A DNA stretch of 64,000 nucleotides from Semisulcospira habei. Taxonomy: Eukaryota > Mollusca > Gastropoda > Semisulcospiridae. Where the stretch lies: assembly GCA_036245525.1 (NCBI GenBank), contig BTPG01000004.1:208532952-208596951 (forward strand), given 5' to 3'. A program made the translations under genes and the position numbers. This document shows positions 1 to 11,000 of this stretch, one piece after another. Below the pieces are notes generated by a model. The model made no database searches and was not told the DNA's origin. It saw only the letters and a program-made list of their open reading frames with translations. Positions within the stretch are counted from its first letter, which is position 1; each line of letters begins with the position of its first letter.

Positions 1-266
1 GGCGGGAAACGGGAGACAACTCTCGGCCCCTCTAGGGGGGGGTTCCCCGAGTGCCTCCCGGGTTGTGTGGGCACACAACGGGTAAGTAGGCTAAAATTGA
101 GCTAGAAGTAGACATTTCCATAAAGTCATGTCATCGGTAATGTTTTTGAGGAAACAAATTCATTTTTCTCTAAAAGGTATTTTTTCGAAAAATACTTACC
201 GATGACATGACTCTATGGAAATGTCCATAAAGTCATGTCATCGGTAATGTTTTTGAGGAAACAAAC
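1..266 (-). mobile_element. DIRS-type terminal remnant with foldback
   Basis: Read on the minus strand, this segment matches the left end of the DIRS element that starts near 14646: a GTTTGTTT-CTCAAAA terminus, then a TGATGACAT block, then a TTTTAG-containing block. About 105 bp apart it repeats the terminal block (117-160 and 223-266) with an inverted copy between them around 197-219. It abuts the RTE LINE at about 262. The assignment rests on within-window similarity only, and the element runs off the left edge of the window. Confidence 0.5.
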
Positions 267-293
267 AAGAGTTCTACGACCGACTCCAGTGCT

Positions 294-624
294 GTGGACA
301 AATGTGCGGAGCGAGACATCACCATCGTCATGGGCGATTTTAATGCCAAAATAGGGGAGGACAACACCGGATATGAAGAGGTGAGACTAGGGGAGATGAG
401 TGAGAATGGGGAGAGGTTTGTAGACTTTTGTGCTCTAAACAGACTTGTCATTGGAGGCAGCATCTTCCCACACAGAAGAATACACAAAGCAACTTGGGTC
501 TCACGTCACCATACTACAGAGAACCAAATAGACCATATCTGCATTAGCAAGAAATTTAGAAGATCCCTTCAAGATGTTCGAGTGAGGAGGGGAGCAGATG
601 TCGCCTCAGACCACCATCTGCTTA
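294..624 (+). pseudogene. RTE endonuclease domain fragment (copy 1)
   Basis: The translated frame carries the APE endonuclease hallmarks: MGDFNAKIG (the Asp and Asn of the GDFN box), IDHICI, and the final SDHHLL box with the catalytic His. The N-terminal third of the domain is missing because the copy is 5'-truncated. The frame continues into the RT linker at 1519 once the 888-bp insertion is skipped. Compared with the copy at 58730, a few codons are missing near 385. Confidence 0.82.
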
Positions 625-1512
625 CAGTGTTGATTCTAGGATTTCAGAAAAGTGAGCCCAAAGGCTCCCTCTAATCAAAAAAGGGAGCCCCTCAAGGTGT
701 AAAAGGGAGGCCCTCAAATCGCGTTGCACTGCTTACTTTAAAACGACATATATACACACATTCATACATACAGTGGAGTCCGCTTAACACGAATTTCTGG
801 GGACACGGAAAATCACTTCGTGTTAACCGTATTTCGTGTTAACCAATATGGCCTCAAAATTGATCACGGCCCTCAAGGAGAAAGTGTGTAAGACGTGTGC
901 GTGAATGAGTACCAGGTTAAAAGTGCACGACATTATCGTACTTTCTATGCATACCTTCAGCTCGCTAGGAAAACACAAGGAAACGTGTACAGCTCGAATA
1001 TTTAATGTAAATCCATCAGGTAAAATCCATACTAAGTTACAATCCTCAGGTAAAAGCAACACAGGCTGAAGTACAATCCCGCATCGGTAAAAGGGTTGTG
1101 TTGGTACACGAATGGTACAACATGAATACAGTACAGAAATGCCAGCCAATGAGAAGACAGATTACAACAGCCGAAGGCTATTCAGCCAATCACAAACTAG
1201 AGTTCGCTCTGATCTGTCATGTGTACTTCCACAGCGCGAGAGCAACACGTGAATTGGTTTTCTGTGAATGGAATCTGTGTTCGTGTTAAACAGGTGAATA
1301 ATAGTGAAATTGCCCTGGCTCGACTCAGGCCACACTGCACCAAGACGCTCGAGCAGGCTTTTACGCAGCAGCGGTGCGGCCGCGCTGGTCGTGCAAAAAA
1401 GCGTCCAGTTTCTTTTTTCTGCGATTCTTCGGCCACGCTATCGGTGTTTTTTTGCGATTTGGAGCATAATATTGCGAGAAATCGCGCAAAACGCGCTCTA
1501 GAATCAACACTG
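625..1512. mobile_element. 888-bp non-autonomous DNA transposon with 15-bp perfect TIRs
   Basis: The termini are the perfect inverted repeats CAGTGTTGATTCTAG (625-639) and CTAGAATCAACACTG (1498-1512). They are flanked by a direct 6-bp duplication TGCTTA (619-624 and 1513-1518). The second RTE copy supplies the empty site near 59080, where TGCTTA occurs once. There is no transposase frame inside. A pogo/Tigger-like end (CAGTGGAGTCCGCTTAACAC) lies at 769 and may be a nested older element. The TIR resembles hAT, but the duplication is 6 bp rather than 8, so I leave the superfamily open. Confidence 0.82.
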
Positions 1513-1518
1513 TGCTTA

Positions 1519-3699
1519 CATTAAGAATAAAGCTCAAGTTAAAGAAAAGCCGCACAGAGACAAAAAGAAGACAGCGTTATAATGTAGGCCTCCTGAGAGA
1601 GACTGGAGTGAGAGAAGAGTTCAGACTGGTGCTGTCCAACCGGTTTCAAGCGCTACAGGAGATGGTAAATGAAGAGGAGGCGGTCACCACAGAGCAGCAG
1701 TGGAAGGCAGTTAAAGAGGCGCTGAACTGTAGGGTTCAGGAAACACCATCACAAGAACTGGCTGTCGGCACAGACCTTGAAGAAGATAGAGTTGAGGAAG
1801 CAAAAGAAAGCAGTTGTCAACAACAGTCGCACGACAGCAGCCAAAACAAGAGCACAGGAGGAATACTCAGAAGCCAACCGCAAAGTGAAGAGGAGTATCA
1901 GGGCAGACAAGAGGGCCTACACAGACAGCCTGGCATCTGAGGCAGAAAAGCCAGCAGGCAGCGGCAACATGAAACAGCTCTACAACATTACCAGAAGATT
2001 GTCGGGCAAGTATGGCCATACAGAAAGACCAGTAAAAGACAAAGGCAAGCCTATTGCAGACAGAGCAGACCAACTCGACAGATGGGCCGAGTATTTTGAA
2101 GAGTTACTGAACAGACCCAGCCCACCTGACCCCCCCAGGCATCCAGCCAGCAGAGACCCATCAGCTGTGACAGACCCAGCTGGGAAGAGATCAGAAGAGC
2201 AGTGGCATTTTTGAAGAATGGCAAAGCAGCAGGGCCAGATGGCATCCCAGCGGAGTCTCTGAAAGCAGACCTAGAGACAACAGTGGAGATGCTGTACCCA
2301 CTGTTTGGAAAGATCTGGGAAGAGGAGGTGATGCCGGCTGACTGGAAGGAAGGATACTAATCAAGCTTCCCAAGAAAGGCGACCTCAGCAAGTGTTCCAA
2401 CTACAGAGGAATCACCTTGCTGTCAGTACCAGGAAAGGTCTTCAACAGGATCATCCTGGAGAGAATGAAGAGCTCCGTTGACCCCCAGCTGAGAGACCAG
2501 CAAGCAGGATCCAGGAAAAACCGATCATGTACAGACCAGATCGCCACTCTCCGCATCATCGTGGAACAGTCTCTGGAGTGGAGCTCCCCGCTGTACGTCA
2601 ACTTTGTGGATTATGAGAAAGCATTTCACAGCGTGGACCGATAGACTCTGTGGAAACTCCTACGACACTATGGTGTACCCACAAAGCTCGTCCGCATGAT
2701 CAAGAGCAGCTACGATGGCATGACATATCATGTGATCCACGAAGGGCAGTTCACCAGGGAGCTCCAGGTCAGAACCGGTGTCATGTCAGGCAGGGGTGTT
2801 TGCTGTCTCCGTTCCTCTTCCTACCGGCCATAGACTGAATCATGAAGAGGACCACAGAGCACAGACGAAGTGGAATACAGTGGACACTGTGGACACAGCT
2901 TGACGACCTCGATTTTGCAGATGACTTGGCTTTACTGTCCCACACTCATCAACAAATGCAGGACAAGACCACGAGGCTTGCTGACATCCCATCCCAAGTG
3001 GGCCTCACCATCCACAAACAGAAAACAAAGACAATGAGGCTGAACGCAACCAGCGAAGAACCAGTCTTGCTTGCTGGCACCCCGTTGGAGGAGGTGGAGT
3101 CCTTCACCTATCTCGGGAGCATCATAGACAACAAAGGCGGCACTGATGCAGATGTCAGAGCACGAATCGGTAAAGCCAGAGCAGCCCTTCTCCAGTTGAA
3201 AAAAGTGTGGAGTTCCAGAGAGCTGTCACAACACACCAAAGTCCGGATTTTCAACTCCAACGTAAAAGCAGTTCTCCTATATGGAACAGAGACTTGGAGA
3301 TTGACAAAAACCACAGTCAACAGAGTACAGATCTTCATAAACAGTTGCCTTAAAAGAATTTTGAAAATCCACTGGCCAGAGAAGGCCAGCAATGTCAGAC
3401 TCTGGGAGAGAACAGAGCAGATAACAGCAGAGAATGAAATTGGGCGAAGAAGATGGGGATGGATTGGTCACAGTCTGAGAAAGCCAGTTTCCAGTATCAC
3501 TAGGCAGACATTGTCATGGAACCCCCAGGGAAAGAGGAAAAGAGGCAGGCCGAGAAACACCTGGCGTCGAGACCTCCAAGCAGATATCAAGAGACTGGGA
3601 AAAACCTGGAGTAAAATCGAAGGAGAAGCACAGGACAGGAGTCGCTGGAGGTCTCTCGTCGATGGCCTATACCCTGGGAGGGGTGACAGGCATAAGTAA
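1519..3699 (+). pseudogene. RTE reverse transcriptase, broken (copy 1)
   Basis: The order of recognisable parts is: a basic linker; KNGKAAGPDGIP (about 2215); the YRGITLLSVPGKVFNRII block (2402-2455); VDYEKAFHSVDR (2609-2641), with the usual Asp of F-D-S-V replaced by His; a damaged QGCLLSPFLF block (about 2795); and the catalytic FADDLALL box (2908-2935). The C-terminal part ends in a basic GRPRNTW segment. There is a stop at 2642 and several frameshifts. It acted in target-primed reverse transcription in the nucleus. Confidence 0.85.
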
Positions 3700-3710
3700 G
3701 TAAGTAAGCC

Positions 3711-4892
3711 GTAGTGGTCAAGCTTGAAAGGAGACGGAAAGGAAAGGAGACAGTGGGGCACTTTTCAGTCTTTTTATAGTCCAGAAAGATATTATCCATC
3801 TGTCCACTGAGATCAAAGTCAGCAGCCTGGTCATCCATCATCAGAATCAGTTGCATCTCGTATCCTCTTTTTTTGCAGAAGCTGTGCACAGTGCTGGGCA
3901 TCGGCCAAGATGTTGTTCTGGTCCTCATGGTCATTGATGGCAGAGTGGCAGGACTATGTGCTCCATATTGGTGCAGATGGAGGTAAGTGAGATAGGACGG
4001 TATCGTTGGACGATGCACTACCTGCAGCTAGTTGTGTTTTTAGTAAGGGAAAAATACATATGTGTCGGAAAACGGCATTCTGGGCATAATCCAGGAAAAG
4101 ACATGCCACTTGGTGCCTGGCCGATAACCGTCATAATACTGACAGCTGAATCGTCCTGTGAATCGACACGCCAGAAAATTCCGAGTTATATCGTCCTGTA
4201 GTCTTACATTTTTCGCCGACCTGAAGCAAGTGAGAAATTATGCTACGTACGAGCGAGAACGAGACCGCGACGAACCTCTACGGTATGTACTGTGATCCGG
4301 TCAAAAGAACAACTTTCGTTTTTGATTTACACCAGAACAGCCAACATTTCTTCAAATTCGCTCACACATGCATGCATGCATTACATAATTACATACATCA
4401 TCTGACCAAAGTCATAAGACTGTACCTCTGAAACTTCCATATTCAAATAATAACAGTAGTTTGCGTGGAAGTCCTTTGAATGTGGGCTTTAGCTGCCACG
4501 CTCCTGAAGTTTCCACCGACTCTGAAGAAAGAAACCGGAATCGATTTACTGCAAACTGCTTGAATTCTATGCAGTCTGTTAGACAACCATGCAGGCACTA
4601 CTGACGACAATGAAATCAAGACGAGTTTATTTCACAATTTCAATAGACTAACAATATAATAACAGAAAAGTAGTTAAGACAAAGCTGTCGTGTATATTGC
4701 GAAGGATCAAGCATTGTGGTCAATCGATAAGAACACACTTCCGGCGATGATCCCCGTTACATAAAATACGTTAGCTTTTAAACGTAAAGAATGCAGTAAA
4801 ATGCGATGGAGCTTGGTAGTTGTTGTTACCCCCTAACACGTGTACTGTGTTAGTTGGTTTGGTCGTGGTTGGGATCATCATTAGCACTTAAA
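3711..4892. other. IMP3 upstream region; possible minus-strand exon
   Basis: No element was recognised. On the minus strand, a frame between an acceptor-like ATAG at about 3955 and a TGA near 3830 reads as a hydrophilic 41-residue tail ending in DATDSDDG. It could be the terminal exon of a divergent gene, but I recognise no family and see no upstream exon. An E-box CACGTG sits at about 4837, close to the IMP3 start. No clear TATA box is present. Confidence 0.25.
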
Positions 4893-5026
4893 ATGAGGAA
4901 ACTCAAGTACCACGAAAAGAAGCTTCTGAAAAAAGTTGACTTCATCAAATGGAATTCAGACAACAACTTGTTCCAGCTACAGCTTATGAGAAAATTTTTC
5001 GTGCAAAAGAGAGAAGAACTATCAAA
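4893..5026 (+). CDS. IMP3: IMP3 exon 1
   Basis: Codes for residues 1-44 plus two bases, from the initiator Met through the basic KKLLKKVDF segment to the Q-K-R-E-E run. The donor is AAA|GTAAGC. It is followed by a 3.84-kb intron with a hAT-like MITE and two palindromic TTAA MITEs. Confidence 0.95.
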
Positions 5027-8000
5027 GTAAGCCAAGTCTGACTCCAAGCATTCGAATTAATCAAATGACATTTAATAATCTTTTTAACAGAACACTACAT
5101 GAGTTCAGGTTCTGGACGTTATTTTAATGGGGCATGCTCCAGGAGTGCAGAATTTCAAAATTTGTTAACCCTTGGGTAGTCGGTAGCGAGGTTGTTTTTT
5201 TTCCGCAAGCTCTACAGGTATATTAGCAAAAACCTCTACTGACAGCAAAAGGGTTAATAGATTAGTAAAGCTGAAGTGATCACTATCGTATATTATAGCA
5301 GGGGCGGATCAGTTACATCGAAAGCAGGGGGGGGGGGGGTGTCCAACTATTTATTTGTTTGGGACCTTCAACCCGATACAAAAGGCCTCCCCGACACTAG
5401 ACCTTGCTTCCAGGGGTACAAAAAGCGGGGGAGGGGGGGTGGGGGGGGGGGGAAGGCGCGTGCGTGTGTTAATACTCTCACCATTCGCCAAATGTGTGTG
5501 TGGGGAGGGGGGTGTTTCAAACATCCCCAAAAAGGACTTTGTTATAGCATTTTAAAGAATTTTGGGTCTGGAAGGGGTTGCAGAACTAGGATCCCCCACC
5601 CAAAAGATCCGCCCCTGTATAAGGCACTATGTTTCACTGTAGCTGATGTACACTGCCCAGTACATGGTGTACACAGTCCTGTGTTACATGGTATCACACT
5701 TTTCAAGTCTTGCTTTACCTCCAGAATGTCCACTCCATGTGATGTGAATCGGCCAGTATTTAAAGGCTCATGAGTGTCTTTCACTAGTTTCAGGCTTCGG
5801 GGGTGCTAAGGATTTATTTGTACATTGAAGATCTGTACTTCGTAGAGTTAGACGGTGACAAAGGAGTGTCAAACTACAATGGTATAGGAATAGATCATCA
5901 GGAGCTCGCTTTGTAGACATGTATAACTATGCCTCTTTTTGCAACTAATTAGCCTCAGTGTATATTAGTTGGCTTATCTTCTGCCTCCTTCAGGCATAGA
6001 TTCTCATCATCACGCTCAAGGACTCACTGAGGACTTCACAGGGTTGTACATGATGCACAAATCTGTCAAATGGGGATTACCACATTTTTATTATTCATCT
6101 AATACTAATAGAAATCTGCAAAATGTAGAGAACTCAAAGGAGGGGGTATGAATGTGTACAAAAATAATATATTCATGAAGGGTCTGTTCATGTAAACGAT
6201 TTCTGTCAGAGGGTTTCACAATAACTATTTGAGCTATTGTGGCATCACAAGTGTGCACACCGCGAGCTTGGAAACATTGCGTGACTTCCTTTAAGGCCTT
6301 ACTAATGAGTCTGTCGCAGAATTCTTATAAACTCACACAAACTCCATTAGGTATTGAAGCACTAATCACAGCAATGGGCAGTCTGAATGCGGAGTAAAAT
6401 TTTGGTCCAGTGTCAGCTCTGCAAAGTAAAATTATGCAAAGAAAGGTGGGAGGACAAAGACTGGTGACACTCAGCAGAAAACAGTATCATCCTTTGGCTT
6501 TGCTGGTGTAACTAACCGACAAGAAGGCAATGTCGGCGACAGACAAGGCTGACCTTTGTTCGACATTGAGTCTACTATTGTCAGCATCCACTTTGATGAG
6601 CGAACATGTCATGGTGACACTGTATTTTTTCTCTGTCATAAACGAAGATCAATGCAGCTACATATCTCAAAGTCAACATTGATTCCAAGTGCAGTAGAAA
6701 GTTTGAGAATTCTAGGACTGAAGATAAGAGCTTTTATGCTAAGTGGTTTTTGTATTTGCAGTAAGTGTACTGTTTTAGTTGTGTCTGTGAGTGTGAGCAT
6801 GTGGAAGCTCTAAAAACAAGAAATGAAGTTGCACAGCTGAACACGTCTTAATCTTTCCTTTCTAGTCTGATAACAACAATAATACTAATGTAATTATGCG
6901 CTCAGTAAACTTGCACTCTGGGAGCAGTCTCAACAGTGTAAGAAACTGGCGAATATCAAGACCTGACATATTTCAAATGAGTTATATATGTCAAATGACC
7001 CATGTTTGAGTATGTAATTTTGTTACATTCACTTGAGATTTTTTGTTATTAATACTTATTATACATTGTAGCTCGCTTGGACAAAGACATTGGATGAGTT
7101 CATTATAGGGCTTTTGACATCAGAGCACGAAATGCTTTTTGCAGATATCTTCGCAGAGAGCCACTTTTCAATACTAGTCTTAGAAAAAAGATCATTTAGT
7201 GCTAGTTTACCAAATATGGAACCCTGTTAAGAAACTCCTACAATTTGCCAGTTTTGCTTTACAACCTTTCGTAAAAATGATTTTACATTCCTAAATGTGC
7301 CTCAGATATTCAGCCCAGTACAAGACTACAACAAAGATGAATTTTCATGTGAATGAGCAATCGACCAAGTTTTCACAACTGAAATACATGTAGCATGAAA
7401 TTTAAATTGTATGAAGTCGGCATGCTTGACTTTGATCTTGAAATCTGGCCATTTCCCAGCAGGGCTCTTTTAGGGAATTGAAAATGGCTTGTTCAATATT
7501 GTCTTTTGACCTGACAGACTTTCCACTGGGATTTCAAATTGTCCGTCATTGGGATGGACAGCATGACACAAAAATCCGTTCCAGGTGTCTACAGTCCATC
7601 ACGTACTTGAAACATGGCAGGGATATTTTTTTTCTCCAGATTTGTATGTCACGTTGATGTACGGCTTTCCTTTTTTTTTTTTCCCGTCAGAATTTGTCCA
7701 GCAAATGCAGAGAATTATCTGTTAACCCATATCATTCTGAAGCTGAAAGCTTCCAATTTGTATACTGCCATGTGCAAGCTACATTATAATACTTACAGTT
7801 AAGGATTATAGACCAATGGCTTTAGTTCAAGGGTGGTGCCAGATTCTGGCACTACCCTTGAACTATTTTAGTCAAACTTCATTCCGAATGATAAGGGTTA
7901 ACTGAAAGCCTGCCTAATGTTTATAATTGTACAGCACAATCAGAATATCATAGCAGTTAAGTAAAAATAGCCCATATTAGGTCAATTGACACCAAACAAT

Positions 8001-11000
8001 ATTCTGAAAGTGGAAAAAAATTTAAAAAATAGCCTATATTAGGTCAGTTGACACTAAACGTTAATTTGTTCTGAAAGTGGTGTAGAAAAGTGTTTACTTG
8101 TCTTCATTTCAGAAAAAAAAAACCTGTGCATTCAGATGTCATACGTTTTCAATCTTTAAATCGATTCTTTACAGAAAAAAATTAAAATGTGTAAAAATCT
8201 TGACAGTGACAATGATGTAAAAGCAGCAACTTCGTCATCACGCAGACTTTGACTCAATACTCTAGACATAAATTATGGTAATTCTCTCAACTCTTACACA
8301 CACACACTTACACACTGACAGAAGAGCATGCGGGTACAGTATTTTATTTCTAGGTAAAGTCAACCTGACTTATAGTAGGATGACATTGTACCGTGATATT
8401 CTAGTTTTGTTGCCATTGGTCTCAAGTCTAAAAGTGAAAGTGATACTTGTTGATGCTGTGCTGAATTGTAAGAGACGCCCACAGAAATATTAACCCTTTT
8501 AGTTTTATCCCAGGGACCCTGCAGCAGGAGATGGATTGATCATGATAATTCAAGCATAGTACCAGATGAGCTTGGCGCCTTCTGGGGCCTTGGGGCTAAA
8601 AGGGTTAAGATGCTACTGACAAGTAGACTTTTGTACTTTGCAAGCCTTTGGTCTGTCACTATGTAGTGCTAGTACTCGCAATGCATAGTGACATGTAGTG
8701 CTGGTGATCGTAATACTCTCTACGCGCAATACTTAAAGTCATAGATGCACTAGCAACAGGTGGTGCTTGCAACAGGTGGTGCTAGCAACAGGTGGTGCTA
8801 GCAATTGTGCTATTGACACATAATATCTTGTGATATATGTTTTGCATTCACTCTCATGTTTTCAGGTACAACAAGATGACCAAGCAGATCCTTGATCTGG
8901 CAAAAAAGATCAAGGAACTTGATCAGCAAGACCCTTTCCGTGCAGCATCCACCTCACAGCTACTAGAGAAAGCGTATGACACCATAAATATGCTTACATA
9001 TGTACAGAGTTTGTTTAAAGAACAAAATGTGATGTAAAATACATGTATAATTTATTGTAATTTCTGTCAAACATATATTTGCACTTTGCACATAGGTGCA
9101 ATGTATTAATTGGTAATATTATATAATGCCCGTAATACAAGGAGCAATTGTTTTGTGCATCACCACAATGTGACTGTTTTGAGGGGAAAAAAGAAAATGC
9201 AGATTTTTCTAGAGAGAACACGCACAAAATGTGTGATTTAACTTACCATAGTAAACATAGAGTATTGTGTATAGCACAGAGGGAAGTACTGGTATGTTGA
9301 CAATAGTATGCGAAGAGCTATTGGTGTGTAAGACTGTAAAAGCAATATGCTGCTCACAATTTTCATTACAGCAGGAGATGGATCAACCATGATAATTCAA
9401 GGGTGCCAAGCTCATCAGGCACTACACTTGAATTATCACGGTTGATCCATCTTCTGCAACTGGTACATAGTCCACATTTGGGAAATGTGGATGTATGAAT
9501 TAAATGGCAAGATAAATTGCTAAGCTCTTTAGCTTCAGCTGTAATTTGCATTATATGTCTAGAACGGACTAGCTCTATCACATTAACACTCACTGTGTCG
9601 TACATGAGCAACAGACTAAAACAGGATTTTATATTTACAAGCAGGTTATGTTTCTGTCTGTGAAGAATAGTACCACATGTACCAACATTCAGAAGGAATA
9701 GCTATTGTGTGTTCAGGTATACAATGGGACTGATTCCAACAAAGCAAAGTCTTTCCTTGATGGAGCAGATCTCAGCCTCATCTTTCTGCAGGTTGGTGTG
9801 AATAGTTTTTTAACTGATATTTCACTTTGCAGATGAATATAATACCCACTGGTTGCCTCCCCTGATGCATTAACAGATCAAGGGAGGTAACCAATATTAA
9901 GATTACTGGCCATGGAACACAGTGCTGTTTCCGTACTGTCCAGTCTCTTAGCCATAGTCAGTCCCAGGCATCCCCTAATATTTCAGTCACCTAAAAAACA
10001 CTAGTGCCCACCAGCTGCACATTTGCCATGCACAAAATAACCAAAAAAACAGCACATTGACAGTCTCATTTCTTGGCTATGAACCTGATTCCTTAACAAC
10101 CCCACACCCAAGCACAGGTGAAATCAGCGTGCCCCTCAAATCCCTACGTCAATGGCAACTCAACATAGGCCCACAATTGTCCACTGTATAAGCTCAGGAT
10201 GGTATGAATCAAAGCACCAAACATGTCTCCTCTCAGCTAACCAGAAATTTCCAGCAAATTCCAACATTCAGCCCTACTACAAATTTTCAAACAAGGCAAA
10301 AATTATTTTTAAAAACAACGGTCCTCTTACTGCCTCAACTGCCAAATTTAAATATATAACGTGACCTGTAAGAGAAACTGTCCCACCTGAACACCATTCA
10401 ATCTGCCATTAGTGCAACCCTTAGACACTAGCTAAGTAAAACCCAAAGTGACACCATTGTATGTTGCTGCATCTTTATGTTATGGCCTATTATGTGAATC
10501 GCGTTGTTGTGGCATTTACAAGGCTGTTGATGTGTTGGATCATGCATATCTGATGCCATGAAAAACAGACTAGATATGGTCAGAATGCCTCCAAAATTGG
10601 CATGTACATCAAGTAATATATCTGATCTTCAGAAATGTTGCATTTGAGACACAGGCACATGAAAGGTTTTTTTTCTCCATATTTTTGCACTACCCACCCC
10701 TCTACTTTTTCTGTTTTTCCAAGTTTACACACACATGCAATACAGTCAAACTGACTTCTGGTGGGCTGGACAACTGAAAAAGGTTACCATGACACTGACA
10801 TTGATGAAAAATGAGCTTTCAGACCCAAGGCCATTTCCTTGTGTATCTCAGGGCAGCCCAAAAGACAATGCCGAGGCATATTCATTTACCTTGTTGTCTG
10901 GTGACAACAAGCAGGAAGAGGCCTGTAACCAGCTGCCATGCCCTATATGCTGCTTGCAATCTTTTCCACAGTCAAAAGAGGTCATGAAACAGCTGTGCAA

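Larger units (their letters stand above)
262..3710 (+). mobile_element. RTE-clade LINE, copy 1, 5'-truncated and interrupted
   Basis: This is a non-LTR retrotransposon with an APE-type endonuclease followed by reverse transcriptase and a short C-terminal region. It is colinear with a second copy at about 58620-61303. The 3' end is a (GTAA)n tail at 3697-3710, as is usual for RTE elements. The element is 5'-truncated inside the endonuclease and split by a foreign insertion at 625-1512. Many frameshifts and stops make it non-functional. RTE is preferred over CR1 or L2 because of the repeat tail and the RT type (FADD box, no RNase H). Confidence 0.88.

Noticed and set aside
8866..9037. IMP3 exon 2 reading through to TAA at 9037 as a short protein
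   Set aside because: The part after 8973 has no family similarity, while the GT donor joins exactly to exon 3.
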